DNA of 64,000 bases from Rhyzopertha dominica (GCA_025024175.1 QCXZ01000001.1:16864001-16928000); one strand, 5' to 3'; shown: positions 11,645 to 25,960, counted from the first letter of the stretch. The notes: generated by a model from the sequence alone, not told the origin. Made by a program: numbers and translations.

Positions 11645-12286
11645 GAAGGCCATCAACATTCAACCACGGGGGAAGGAACCAGAAGATCACATCGCTGCAG
11701 CATACTTGCCCTACGCCAATGGATGTACAGATAAGATCGGACGGTTGCTGAGAAGACATCAGATATCGCCACCTTCAACGCCTTTCCGAAATATCGATCA
11801 ACGACTGAAAAACTACAAACACAAGGTGTATATAGCATTCCATGCAGCTGTGGGAAGGTTTACATCGGCCAAACCGGAAGGCACATCAGCACGAGAATGA
11901 AGGNGCACATCAGGAACACCAGAGACCGGCAATGTGACAGGTCGGCTGGAGCAGAACATCGAATGAAGACTGGCCGCATCATCAAGTTCGAGGAGGCACA
12001 AATTCTGTCAAGGGAAGCGAAATTCTGGCCGAGACTGTACAAGGAAGCCATGGAAATTCAGAAGAATCTGCACAATTATAACCGAGACCGAGGCATCGAA
12101 CTACCTGGAATCTGGAAATCGGTCATGCGAAACAACCCCCACGCATCAGTGATCCGGACGAGTATAAATACCGGAGCGGGCTAGGACACTTCAGGTTCAG
12201 AGCTATTTCTGAGGAAAACACCGACATGGGTGTCGAAATGCAAGGTCAAATGTCATCGACAACAACCACGGAAGCCTTCAAACCAA
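11645..12286 (+). mobile_element. Penelope-like retroelement copy 3, 5'-truncated and decayed
   Basis: Homologous to 8405-9066: AACATTCAACCACGG at the 5' edge, a linker coding part, then the GIY-YIG nuclease in a frame continuing as KFEEAQ, FWPRLYKEAMEIQKN and LPGIWKSVM (11897-12184). The first part of the nuclease is frameshifted: a deletion of about 25 bp near 11770-11785 and a stop at TGA 11898 break it. An unresolved base sits at 11904. The 3' end runs past a hammerhead-like core to GAAGCCTTCAAACC, matching the extension seen in the inverted copy 1. Confidence 0.8.
12209..12250 (+). ncRNA. Hammerhead-ribozyme-like core in Penelope copy 3
   Basis: CTGAGGA (12209-12215), an ACACC/GGTGT stem around GACATG, and GAAA (12235-12238), followed by GCAAGGTC containing a GUC cleavage-type triplet. 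The base after GAAA is T instead of C, which would weaken the pair closing stem III. Confidence 0.5.
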
Positions 12287-13850
12287 ACTACTGTACTGTA
12301 TCGATAATTCATTGTATCATGTTGTCCATGGTGGGAAAAAGGCGTAAAATCACTATCATAAAGTATACTTTGGGGTAACAGTAACTGAGTTATCATCTTC
12401 TACATCAGTAATATCTCAAGGGAGAATGCTTATATATTAATATATATACTTAGATAGAAAGGAAAACACTATAGGTAATAAAAACGACGATGATGGCGCC
12501 ACAATCGTTAAGGAACATGATGACAATAAGACGTATTATTTGACAGCAGTGACCTTTACTCAAACGCTCACTTATAAAGAACGTGAGCTGTTGCATTTAG
12601 AAAATGAGTTGTAATAACACAAATTGTTGTGTATGTGGATGTTCTAGTAGGAAAGGGAAATACAGTAATACATATTTTATCATGGACTTCGAATCAAGAA
12701 TTAAGAATTTTTGTTATTAAGTGTGAGTAATTGGTCTCCAGCTCAATAATCATTAAGTAATGTATGTGTTTAATTATGTAGATAAATATCGAGTGATTAA
12801 ATTAAATATTAAAAAACCGGCAACTCCTTTTATGAAAATCTTTTCACAGCATTTACGTTTTACTATAAATTGTTTTATTTTTAGTAAACTACTGAAGAAA
12901 AGTCATACCTGATCTTCAGTAATACAGTGTAAGGAAGGAATTGCATTCAGATACCGATAAACTTCGATAAATATGAGACAGGCTTTTGTTAATCTAAATA
13001 CCTAAAACAAGACTAGTTAACTATCATCTACAAAACTTTATTACGTGTGAATCTGCCAACGCAATGTACATATTTTTACTGATAATAAATGCACTAATAA
13101 ACCACAACACATAAGTAAGCAATACTTCATTCACATCACATGCTTGGAATGGGTTTGGATTACGTTTATTTTCGTTTATATTCTTACGTAGCAGCCAAAC
13201 TTTTTCAACACATAGCGTTTGGTTTATTTGTGACACCTATAAAACAAGCAGAAATTTTAATAGAAAATTAGATGACAATATCATCTGTCAGCATAACACT
13301 GTCACAATGACAAAGCCTCCTAGTTGCCTATAAGTAGAAATTATCGCGCTGCAATAAAATTAACATTAGAATAGAAAAAATCTGATGAAATGATTGTGTA
13401 AATGAACTTCTNTTTCANGAGTTTATTAATAATTATTTATTCTGCAAGAGCNAGCGCTGGCTATTTGCTTNTAAGAACTGGTTTAATAGTTGGCTATGTA
13501 AAAGTTTTTTTTTTAATTTGCAATAATATTTGCTTAACTGCTGTCCTGGGTAATAAACAACAGAACTGTCTCTACACGTGAGAAAAATTTGTGCTGTTGC
13601 TGTTTGGTAGAAGTTTGTTTTGCATACAAAGTGACCAATGCAGAACAAAACTTATGAACAAAACTGTCAGCATCTGTTAAGGAAAATGTTAAAATAATCT
13701 GAGCTGACGAAATGCGTTTTGCAGACAAACATAACAAACACTATTGACTACCGAAAATCTGCCTATGTTTTAAAAGACGAGATTCCAACATCACTTTGGT
13801 TTTAATGTATGGCACGGAATCTTAAATTCAAGATTATTTGACCACAGCAG
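12287..13850. other. AT-rich intergenic DNA with unresolved bases
   Basis: No gene is recognised. Single unresolved bases (n) cluster at 13412, 13418, 13452 and 13471. Minus-strand frames in 13433-13737 overlap these and have no family features. Confidence 0.4.
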
Positions 13851-13956
13851 GAACTGTTGGTTTCAACAAGATGGAGCGCCTGCGCATAAAGCAAGGATAG
13901 TAACCGAATTATCTGTTGAAAATACACACCCTAACGCGTTTTTTCGTAATGGAATA
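13851..13956 (+). pseudogene. Mariner/Tc1-type transposase scrap
   Basis: A 35-codon stretch reads NCWFQQDGAPAHKARIV and continues to about HPNAFFRNG. The WFQQDGAPAH motif contains the second catalytic Asp of DDE transposases of the IS630/Tc1/mariner group. Upstream and downstream sequence is out of frame or lost. About 120 bp downstream AACCCTGTATAT (14087-14098) resembles the outer end of TA-inserting elements with CAGGGT termini. It is clearly a dead fragment. Confidence 0.65.
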
Positions 13957-14233
13957 TATCAAATAATTCGACAATCGACAGACAGTATCTGTCACAGCAA
14001 TAGTTGTACTTATTTTCCTGAGAGGCGGCAAATTGGTTTAATCAGTAATTTCCATATGCTCCTGGCATGCATGAATCATTTATAGAAACCCTGTATATCT
14101 GCCTGGTTGTAGCAAATATACAAACGTTTTCTGATTTTCTTTTGTAAACACAAAAACCATATTACGTGGAGGAAAAACTAAATTGCTGCCAATTAACGAC
14201 AATTATCTTAACTAGGCGGTAATACTAAATAAT

Positions 14234-16888
<2,655 letters not shown>

Positions 16889-16922
16889 TATATAAGCGCC
16901 GGAGAGGCGATTCGGACCAGTC
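16889..16922 (+). promoter_or_regulatory. OBP core promoter: TATA box and arthropod initiator
   Basis: TATATAAG at about 16889-16896 is followed roughly 28 bp later by CCAGTCC (CAGT at 16918-16921), the arthropod TCAGT-like initiator. The OBP ATG follows about 22 bp further on. This spacing matches a focused RNA polymerase II promoter and implies a very short 5' UTR. Confidence 0.65.
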
Positions 16923-16940
16923 CTTCCTCAGAGGGCCAAC

Positions 16941-17025
16941 ATGAACACTATAATTGTCACGTGCTTTGCGGTCGCGATAGTGACAGCCGTAAGCGATGCT
17001 TACGACTTTACCGATAGTTATTACA
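16941..17025 (+). CDS. OBP exon 1: start codon and signal peptide
   Basis: The ATG lies about 22 bp after the predicted initiator. The exon encodes 28 residues plus one base: a hydrophobic leader with a SDA cleavage motif, then an acidic/tyrosine-rich mature start. The donor is CA|GTGAGT at 17026. Reading through the donor gives a hydrophobic 60-residue open frame that is intronic, not an alternative product. The one leftover base joins the first two bases of exon 2 to make an Asn codon. Confidence 0.8.
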
Positions 17026-20000
17026 GTGAGTATTTCTCGGTGCTAATTTTCACCCTTTGCTGCATGTTAGCTTATATTACATTCATTTGGAAGTGTCTAT
17101 TGTGCACTAACCATGATTTATAAAGTATAATACAAATTTGATTTTTTAAATTAGAAACACTATCGTACGTTGTCAGTTACCAACAATTTGTATTGATATT
17201 TATAGCCATGCATCTCATTATTGACTTACAAGATGAGTTTTTCTTGGCAAATATAAAAAGTTAACACAGACTTTTAATATATTTTTCCAATATAATGGTC
17301 AAAAAAGAAGCACTTTTATTTGTATCAGGCGATATAGTAATTACATTTTCAAGTAGCAGTAACAGGCCGTGCTTAAGAAAATAATGCACTAATAATACCA
17401 CAATTAGTGGTATAAGTTGAAACGCTCCATATGTTTTCTTATGTTCTATAGAAAATACTATAAACGTTTAACTTAGAGCAATCGGCAGTCAGAGAAGCAG
17501 CGAATAACAATTACGTAGTATTTTATAATATCGAGTATCCAGAGTAATATTTTTTTCAATTTAAAAATGTAATAATGGCGTTTTCTGTCAATGTGTTTAC
17601 CAAAAATCATGAACTGATCCAATTACAGCGTCCCAGTAAGCATTTTAGTAGATGAATATGTTCGGCAGATTAAAAATACTACAAACCGTTAAGGACAGAC
17701 TTTTAACATTATTAACAAGGAAATGAAAGTGACTCAAAGCAAACCATACATTAGTAATAGTATACTAGTACCTTAACAAGTCGAGTAAAAAAAGATAGCT
17801 AAAATAGATGATATTTACAAAAATGTGAAAAATTTATCATTTCTACCATGAATGTGCTTTAGCTTCGTGATACTGCTTGATTTAGATTATGTTCAAGAAA
17901 CCGGATAATTTATTGTTAAAGCAGAAGAATATAACGAAGTATCCAATTGCCAAATCGGCCGTATGCCAATCAGCTGATGTTTTCGAGAAAATCTGCCAAA
18001 CATGTTTTAATGTATGCGATATGCGTTGCACAAAATACAAGTAGTAATCCAGCGGAAAGAACAATTTTTCTAAAGCTTGCCAACCCTGTTACCACAAGTA
18101 TGTTTGCACGTTCTATAACTGTCTAAAAGACGTTGCGTATTTAACTGTAGTTGCAGCTGGATAAGAGAAAATTTGTCACTGCACTACACTGAATATTAGA
18201 AAACAAAATAATACTTTATTGTGTTTAGCTAATATGAAAACAGGCATACAAAACATAAAAAAACTGAATTTTATATTAAAATTAATATTTACCGTGCAAA
18301 AGAAAAATAAAAATATTCATTTACATTTTATCAAATGCAGTTAAAGCACTAGATCTTCTCCTTACTTCTCTCCACCCCCTTATTAGTACACTAAATCCTC
18401 ATTATTTGTTCCCTACTTTCTTAAATGAACGTCTATAGATTTTAAAACGCTACCCTTCTGACCAGAATGTCGCATTTCATACCTATCTTCTTTATAATAT
18501 TTTGCACACCGAGATATTTTATGTACCAGTTGAAAGGATTTTTCATTACACATGATGATTTGGTCTTCCAGCGATTTACAATAGCCTCTTCTTTACCTAT
18601 TCTTTGCAACTGCCCTTTGTATATAAATAGCAAGTGGTAACCTTACGGTTTTACCATTACTTCTCCTCCTTGATGTTTCACGGCTGTTACTGGATTCATC
18701 CAGTAACATCATTCCAATCATAGTTGATTTCTTTTGTGCTAAACACCCATCATAAAATAATTCAATGAACTAAGTGTCATCACGGCCAGTTATTCAAATT
18801 GTGATACAGCATCGATGCTATCGCGTCGGATTCCTTCAGTGTTTGCCTTTCAAATCACGCTTACACAGCCGTCTTGCATAATAAGTAAACTGATTAAGTA
18901 CTTTTGGCATGTTGTACTTTTTCTAGCAGTAAAATTCATTCTGTAGCATTGAAACATTTTGTATACCATCAGGCGGCACTGAGCTTGAGTACATTGCCCA
19001 AAGTTTTCTTATGCTAAGCTCTGAAGGGAGGTATTTCCTTGTGGATTTGTGCCTGCGGTAATGAGAATCCACAGGCTGGAATTTTTCTAAAAAAACTTTT
19101 ACTATACCGATTCCTGTCTGCATGTTTTTCTGGTTATCTGTAACCTTCTCTTTTCTCTATGGGACCATATCCTTGCGCTGCAACTGTACCATGTCTTTGA
19201 TAGCAGCAAGTGTTGACAAAATATTTGCACTGCATGAAAAGAAGATTCATTAAAATCCTATTTATATGTGAAATAACTTACCGTCATAGTTTTACTCCAG
19301 CTGGTGGCATCTTTTTTAGCTCTAGAACGTTTTGCATATTCCTGAGTTATATGACGCAAAATAAATTCACCTCGCTCGGGATTGGTAGTGTATTTATCAA
19401 ATTGTTCAGGAAAAGCAATGTCGTATACTATTGTCGCACTTACCTTTCCAGTTAGCCACATTACGATATATGCTAGCAATACTATTCACAATCTTCTTGC
19501 GTTTAGTGTTCGAAAACAAGTGAACACAAGTTGGAACGTTTACTCGGAAAAAACAATGACTGAAGAAGAGCACCCCAAATGCACCTTAAAGTCATTCAAA
19601 TAGTGGATAAAGCGCGTTTCGTTGCAGTGCAGTTATAGATATCAATATTGAGAAGAGACAGGTGGAGTTTGAACATCCTTTCTCAAAAAGTGGATAAGGT
19701 GGAATTCGTAACTAGACACGTCGTATATCCTACAATACTAGTAAGAATCATCAACTTCTTTTCTTGACTGGAGCTGCAAAACTAGCAATCTGAAAAAAAT
19801 ATTTCTAAATGAATAAGGTTAACTTAACTAGTTGTTTTAATTGTCATCCTAATTTGCAAGATTAAATAAACCCATAATTTAAAACAAAACTTCTGCAAGA
19901 CCTGCATTCAAATACTATTCTTTAGGATTTCATACAAATACTAATGCATATTAGCGTTCAATAAGAAATACACAATTCATAAAGTGTGTAAACAAATGAA

Positions 20001-22885
20001 GTGGGTAAAACAGGTAATCCTTTTTGAAACACGTTCAAGTAACATTAATTTTTAAAGAACCGTACTAGTGGATTACGTTTTTCTGCAGATGTATATCTAG
20101 CTGACGAGCTGAACGATCTTTATGCTGAAGAAGTTCCTTTCCTAAATCCACGGAACAGACGCGATGAGGAGGCAGTTGACATGGAGAAATGCAGGAGGAG
20201 GTTCCGTCCAAAAGTCTGCTGCGGAGAAGAAGTGTTTGCAGAACTACATCATAGCGACGAAAAGCGGGAGTGCTTTAGGGAAATAGTTGGCAAGGACAAG
20301 GACACAAGGGGACCTCCACCAGATCCCTTCAAATGCGAAGGAAGGGGCAAATTCAGAAAAAATATGATGGTGAGGAAATAGCTTTAAAGGAAGTGTGAGG
20401 CAACTAATTTGAGGTACTCAATGGATTTATCCTTACAATAATCGCGGAAAGGTACTCTAATCCTGTCAACGTGATCTTGGTGACCAATGCATATCAATTC
20501 AATGCACTCATTATGTAAACGTTCCACAGATTCCACTTGTTCAATTAAAAAAATTATATAACTTATTTGACCGTTTACAACATAATCTGATGTATAAAAA
20601 ATGTTTTTTTAGTGCGCCACCTATGTTAAACTCATTTACCTTTGGGGTATAAACAATAATGTAATTCATGTTTGAGTTTACTTGCACTGTACTTTCAACT
20701 TTCTTGTGGAAAATAATGATTTGTCATTTCAATATTGCCTGTTAACTGTTTATCGTTACAACCGAAAATCAACAAAACCAGCAGACAAAGCTTTCATGAT
20801 CAACTGAAATTTACTGCAATTAGAAGGGAGTACTGTTATTTGAAGGATGAAAATGAAATTGACAGAAACTGTGGGGCTTATCTTAAATCAAGTATAATTA
20901 TTTAAAAATCAAATTAATATCTGGATTGTGGGATATTTTAGTAAGTTATGGGACATATGGCTTAAATGATTATGTCTTATCTGTTTCTCTTCACGTAGCA
21001 ATTACACAAACATTATTATTGGATGTAAAAGTTATCTGAAATTATGTGAAGCCCAATGCAGTTCACATGTTAACATCGTGCGCTAAAATGGATCTGCAAT
21101 TTCTTAGTCCGTCACACATTTAACATACTGTATATGATTTCAGACCTTATTAGCGTTTTACTCTTTACATTATCGAGGATAATGGCAATATGTATACACA
21201 AACAAATATGATAAATTTAGTCAGAGATACTTTTTTAATTATTGATTATGTTTTTACATTCACACCCTGTAGAGAAGCCGTAGCAAAGCTGTTAATGTTA
21301 ATATGCGTGAGACTTTAGTGATGGCACTTTTCACTTTGCAACTTAATGTAATATAAATATACTATCTTTGTACAAATAGCTAATGCAGAATATATGAAAT
21401 AACTATTGTTTGTTAAACTCGGTTTGAAAATTTACGACCATTATTGTGAGTATATAGAAAACCTGAACTATATGCGAATCGAGCAGTTATATAGCTATCC
21501 TTTAGCACTATTTGTATACTGATTATTAGTTTCATTGGCGCAAAAGTACGTACTATACCAGCCTTCATTTACGAAATTGTGTAGGTATGTCTCGATAGAA
21601 CGATTTTTATTTATTTCACTGATCATTTACTTTCCAAGCAATCAAAATACATAATGAGTCTTTTCGATTAATTTTATTGCAGATAGTTATTTGGAGTTTT
21701 TAGAAAATGATTCAAATTTGTTAGATAAGTAAGATTTTGAAAACGATATCTTTTAATATCTTCCTTTTATGCTTTTGAAGCTCGAGTATAATATGGCAGA
21801 GCTAGAATTCGCCTTTGAAAAAATTTGTATTTGTTTTTTCGATAAACTCCCGTTATTGCTAATAAACTGGACTAATGAGTTTATGTGTTTTAGTTGCCTC
21901 ACCAAAATAAACATAAAATGCAGATAAAACTGTACAAGTTGATAACATCTTATTTTTAATTGCAGTGCGTCATGAACTGCGTCGCTAAAAAGAAGAATCT
22001 GGTGAGTATATCGGTAGCAATGTCAAGGCCAACTAAATAGTTTAAGTGGGCAATATCCTCCGCGTGAACGGGCGGAACGAAATAAAACGTCCTGATTCAA
22101 TGATCCAGATTCAACCTTCAGTTTTACTGCGCACAACTAGATAAAACCGAACTTGGTCATTTCTGCTAGATCTGATACCCCTTAGTTTCACTTCACAAAC
22201 ATCGTGTTTTGAGGAGGACTCGCCCCTGCTCCAAACGCCAGATGGGCGTCGTTCCTATCCTTTTACCTACCTACACGGAAACTTTTAGGGCCAGAAACTT
22301 TATGCGCAATAAATAACGCTGAAATTTACATTAACGTCAACTTAAAAAGGCTCGGAAGGCTTAGCAGCATAAACAAAGTTTTTCCGCAAAATTAATGGAA
22401 CTCAAGAAGGATTTTCCATACATCAATTCCTTGTTAATCAATACAGAGTTTCGGCAGAGAAAATTTATTTTCGAAAGCGGCCCTCCGTAGTACGCGCGGA
22501 TGCATGTCATACGTATTTCAATCAATCATTTTAATTTCCTCTTTTTAAGATCGACGACGACGGTAACATTAAGGAGGATGCGATAAAAAGCCTGTTTAAG
22601 AGCAAGTTTACCGACCCCGCCTGGACTACGGAACTGCAGGATAAAATAATATCGACCTGCATGAACGAAGCGAAAAACCCACCTCCAATGCCGAAAGACG
22701 ATGCTAATGAGCAAAACGAGTGTAATCCTTCCCTAATGGTCTTCTCACACTGCTTGTTCAAGGAGGTGCAAATGCAATGTCCAAATGAAGTTATTACTGA
22801 TCAGAAGTCTTGCGAAAGATTCAGAGAGAGGGTTAAGAATGGCGACGATATGATGCCACCCCCACCACCACCAATGGATGACTGA
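16941..22885 (+). CDS. Plus-C odorant-binding protein, four exons (possibly Obp59a-like)
   Basis: Secreted odorant-binding protein, a small cysteine-rich carrier of hydrophobic ligands in sensory lymph or other extracellular fluid. Exons are 16941-17025, 20089-20369, 21966-22001 and 22550-22885. All junctions are GT/AG, phases are compatible, and the joined frame gives 245 residues. Residues 1-20 are a signal peptide with predicted cleavage after SDA. The mature part has 12 cysteines (63, 72, 73, 90, 111, 123, 127, 171, 192, 202, 211, 222). C123-X3-C127 matches the OBP C2-C3 spacing, C202-X8-C211 matches C5-C6, and the Pro after C211 is the Plus-C signature. The acidic/proline tail ends PPPPPPMDD. 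Introns are 3063, 1596 and 548 bp; the first contains antisense transposon debris. Known: Plus-C OBPs have about 12 cysteines and longer N and C regions. Inferred: similarity to the conserved Obp59a lineage, recalled rather than searched, so no symbol is given. Confidence 0.87.
18923..19479 (-). pseudogene. Transposon-related protein fragments inside OBP intron 1, antisense
   Basis: Two open pieces on the minus strand, 19479-19258 and 19123-18923, look like parts of one decayed protein. The first has a basic stretch near EYAKRSRAKKDAT. The second contains SHYRRHKSTRKYLPSEL followed by IRKLW. I recognise the second as resembling an 'SHY.R..s.r.YL...L' motif seen in an uncharacterised insect transposon-like family. 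Stops separate the pieces and no intact start exists. It lies antisense within the 3063-bp OBP intron, so it is an insertion there and not an OBP exon. A further open piece at 18633-18442 may belong to it but is not recognisable. Assignment rests on motif memory only. Confidence 0.35.
20089..20369 (+). CDS. OBP exon 2: N-terminal cysteine region
   Basis: The acceptor TTTTTCTGCAG ends at 20088. The exon encodes residues 29-122, including Cys63, the adjacent pair Cys72-Cys73, Cys90 and Cys111, within a charged, Arg/Glu-rich stretch and a GPPPDP turn. The phase-0 donor ATG|GTGAGG at 20370 is preferred because the next exon must be entered in phase 0. Without splicing the frame stops four codons later (TAG at 20379). 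Confidence 0.82.
21966..22001 (+). CDS. OBP micro-exon 3 (36 nt) carrying the C-X3-C pair
   Basis: Acceptor TTTAATTGCAG and donor CTG|GTGAGT bracket exactly 36 nt, encoding CVMNCVAKKKNL (residues 123-134). This supplies the C2-X3-C3 spacing that defines insect OBPs and is missing from the flanking long frames. Both ends are phase 0, so skipping it would keep the frame but remove two structural cysteines. It is far too short for ordinary open-frame detection. It was placed by motif and splice sites. Confidence 0.78.
22550..22885 (+). CDS. OBP exon 4: C-terminal Plus-C region and stop
   Basis: The pyrimidine-rich acceptor CTCTTTTTAAG ends at 22549. The exon encodes residues 135-245 and a TGA stop at 22883. 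It contains IDDDGNIKED, Cys171, Cys192, the Cys202-X8-Cys211-Pro signature and Cys222. It ends with a run of six prolines followed by MDD. Composition is clearly richer in G+C than the surrounding intron. Confidence 0.85.
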   Translation: MDDDGNIKEDAIKSLFKSKFTDPAWTTELQDKIISTCMNEAKNPPPMPKDDANEQNECNPSLMVFSHCLFKEVQMQCPNEVITDQKSCERFRERVKNGDDMMPPPPPPMDD

Positions 22886-22933
22886 ACGATTTTATCTTAC
22901 AGTTTGTAAATTTTGTACAAGTGCGAAGTATGC

Positions 22934-22939
22934 ATTAAA
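22934..22939 (+). terminator. Polyadenylation signal of the OBP gene
   Basis: ATTAAA, the commonest variant of the AATAAA hexamer, lies about 49 bp after the OBP stop codon. An A-rich AAATATAAAAATGG stretch follows. It would give a short 3' UTR. Confidence 0.5.
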
Positions 22940-24326
22940 GAAATATAAAAATGGAAGCATTTGGATAATTTAGTTACTCTGCCGCAATGTAAGAATCATT
23001 CTATGTGATAGATTAGTTGTTTAGGTCGCTAGAGAATGTGAACATCCAAGTGAAAGTACTAGATGGCAAAATCACCACAAAGCGTTTAATCAACAAATCA
23101 AACTTGCGATATCGTATGCAAATCTTGATAAGACTCCTCCTGCAAACAGTGTGAAAAGCAAAATTTTGTAAACAAATAAATTATCTAGTTTGAAATGCGG
23201 GATTCCAGATCAGTATTTAATATTTCAGTTGTCACTCTGAGATAAATGTAAAAGCAAATTAGTAAGATGCAGTTGCCGTTCGCAAAGGAGTAGACAAAGA
23301 TTTTCCTCTTTATAGGTATACCATGTACCGACAAAGTAATGCATAAAATTAAAAATCAAATATTTTGCAAAAATTTAGGAAAATGCCTTTGTGTCATTCG
23401 AGCCCTTATTATCTAAGATATATTTAACCATTATGTCATGTGATACAAAAAACGATCAAAATGGACGTAATCGGAAAGTGGTTATTTAACATGTGCATAA
23501 AATGATGCTCACAAATTATATAGAGAAGTAGGCAAAAAAGTACTCAGAGTATGATCAGTCAACTTGCAAAATTTGAAAGAAATTATTTGAGGGAGTAACA
23601 TGCAATAAATCTGCTGGTACTATATGTTCCCTGCGAATGCAGTAAACATCTACTGAATTCGTTGAATTAATGAAGTCATTTCCAAAAATAACAAATACGT
23701 CGACCAGTAACACTAGACAAGAAGTTATCATCGGTAGATTCTACGGATAACTCAACTTAAAAGGGTAACGATCTTTGCCATCTCTCATGCTACAGAAATC
23801 TAAAAAATTCCAAATCTCACCAGTAATTGGCGGCAACTTACAATTGAAGATTTAAACATTTTTTTAACATCTTATTCATGCAACAACTAATGTAACCTAA
23901 TGTAAACTTTCAATATGCTCTGATCAGTTACAATATGGAGTACGTTAGGTGCTCCATTTTTAAAAGTAAGTACTATTTAATAAGTTTTATTTACTTTTTA
24001 AGTGTTTTTGAACTTACAGCTTGCTAAATTTGTTGTTTATTATTTGATTTGGTGAAATTTAACGTCACTTACAATAAGCATTGTTATTATACGGTAATTT
24101 TATAGTTTTCGCAATAAACTGAATGATTGGTATTCGTAGTTTTATAACTTGAAATCAAAATAACCTACGATTTACCCCATAAAAAAGAAATGTTATCACA
24201 CTTAATATGGGGTGCCACCAATCGGCAATCCTTGAAAGCCTGATTTTAGCAGCAAAATTAGGGTAAAGTTAGCAAAAGCCGACCTAGAAAAAATACAGCA
24301 TCGCAATCAAGATAAGGCACTGCCAG
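22940..24326. other. Intergenic DNA downstream of the OBP gene
   Basis: AT-rich, with no open frame over 60 codons and no clear repeat. Nothing further is recognised. Confidence 0.45.
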
Positions 24327-25048
24327 CAGTGGTGGCTCGTGGGTTTAAAACTAGGTTAATAGCCAACACAAAATTCACAAAATAATTTTTATGTTTTTCT
24401 ACAGCTACAGCTCTAAATCAAATAAAATATTTTGTTTAATTTTTATATAGAATATCGATTCTTCTGTTTTTAAGGACGCAAATTTATTTATAAAGTCTTC
24501 ATAAAAAGGTTGGATTTTCATTAACTTTCTGAATCAAAGTATTGTGGTTTCCAATAAACTGTACACAAGCCATTTAAAAGATTCATTTTATCACCTAGTT
24601 TTAATATAAAGTTTTTAAATTAATATAGAAAGTCTTTACAGTCTTCCGTCGTCACACTGTCATCAGTCATCGCAATACTGCCAATACATACTGATTTTTA
24701 TAAAACGCGACTTAACAACACGAGCTTGAATGCAACAGTGTGATCGCACTTGTATCCAAACTGAAGCGATCAGGCACATTACAGGCGCTGTAGTCACCTG
24801 GGCGTTGTCATGATAACGGAGTAAAATCCTGTTAAAGTTTCATTAGCTCTTCACTTGAGACGGTGTTGATAAGGCAGCCGACATTGGAATGGTGGACGGT
24901 GTTATACTATATGTATAATCTAGAAACGAAGAGTAATTCTTCACATTTTTGAACATATGTTTATTAGAATTTATTAATATCACTTTAGATAGGTGCAGAT
25001 TTCAAGTGAAGTGGCACTTCACCTACTTCACCTGGCGAGCCTCCAGTG
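24327..25048. mobile_element. hAT-like non-autonomous DNA element (MITE)
   Basis: The left end CAGTGGTGGCTCG and the right end, read inward as CACTGGAGGCTCG, form 13-bp terminal inverted repeats with two differences. The 722-bp interior is AT-rich and non-coding. The CA(G/C)TGG-type terminus resembles hAT elements. The 8-bp flanks do not match as a target duplication, so the boundaries are tentative. Confidence 0.45.
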
Positions 25049-25469
25049 ATTGATAGTGGCAACTCTTAACAGAATTTTTACACTGACAATTCTCAAGCAA
25101 ATAATTTAAGTCTATGATCTGAATGTTTAATTAAAATGGTGCGTCTTAAGGAGATTGAATGGTAGTTTATGGCAATAAACTCCATAGTCATCACTCATCA
25201 GGATGTTAGTCAACATGAAAAATGTTTGGGTAGGCATCATTGTTCGACGCAATATCGACTTATCTACTGTAAGCTCAAATTATATGTAAAAGTACGTTTT
25301 TATATAATAAATACTTTTCTACACGAAGGTAAATATAAAGTAATATTACAGTGATAAGCATAACAATTATTCAATCTTACTAACCCTTTCGGGCAAAAAT
25401 CATTAGAGCGCTACCCAGAACGCATGGTTTCAAGATAACAGCTTAAGAGCATAGGGTTGGATACTCATC
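25049..25469. other. Intergenic DNA, nothing recognised
   Basis: No supportable gene. The short frame at 25169-25354 has no family features. Confidence 0.4.
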
Positions 25470-25960
25470 TATTAATTAGCTGTTAAAATTGTGCTTTCAA
25501 AATTAGTGTGCAAATCGTAGTGGGCCGCTTTGATCTCGGGCTCTATGGCAGGCAAATCATCGGTACCGAAACAAAACCCTTTATAACCAAATGAAGGATG
25601 CCAGAAACGGCGTGCGGAGTGAGAAGCAGAATAACAAACGTGGTCACGCCTTGCACAAAGGCTCGTTAATGGATTATGAGATAGATACGGGGCCCGTAAT
25701 ACCATTACCTTAATCATTATATCGCCGAGGCTTTGATTCCTGGTTTTAATATTCACCGTTGTAATTGGTTTTGTGATTGTTTTTGCCGCGGAAACGTATG
25801 TGAATATCGGAAGTGATTTGCCAGGCGGACGGACGAGCAAAATTGGCTAAAAGCGCTTTTTAGTGCTTCGGAATCAGTTGTGATTGCGTTATGCGGTTAA
25901 GCTTTTCATGCGTCGATTTCTCGGTTGTTTTCACGTGCGGATTTTGTGGCGGGTTTTAAA
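25470..25960. other. Complex island rich in homeodomain-type TAAT sites, candidate enhancer
   Basis: GC-elevated and low in simple sequence, with TTAATGGATTATGA, ACCATTACCTTAATCATTA and GGGGCCCGTAAT within about 60 bp. A 122-codon minus frame (25840-25472) crosses it but shows no domain, signal peptide or repeat. Dense TAAT cores and the long stop-free stretch suggest conserved non-coding DNA rather than a gene. Confidence 0.3.

Noticed and set aside
16941..17123. 60-codon small membrane protein starting at the OBP ATG
   Set aside because: It is exon 1 read through a strong GTGAGT donor into the intron. Splicing to 20089 gives a coherent OBP.
22526..22761. Minus-strand open frames over OBP exon 4
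   Set aside because: Antisense shadows of the GC-richer coding exon.
25472..25840. 122-codon minus frame as a gene
   Set aside because: No domain, start context or splice sites. The underlying DNA looks like a regulatory island.
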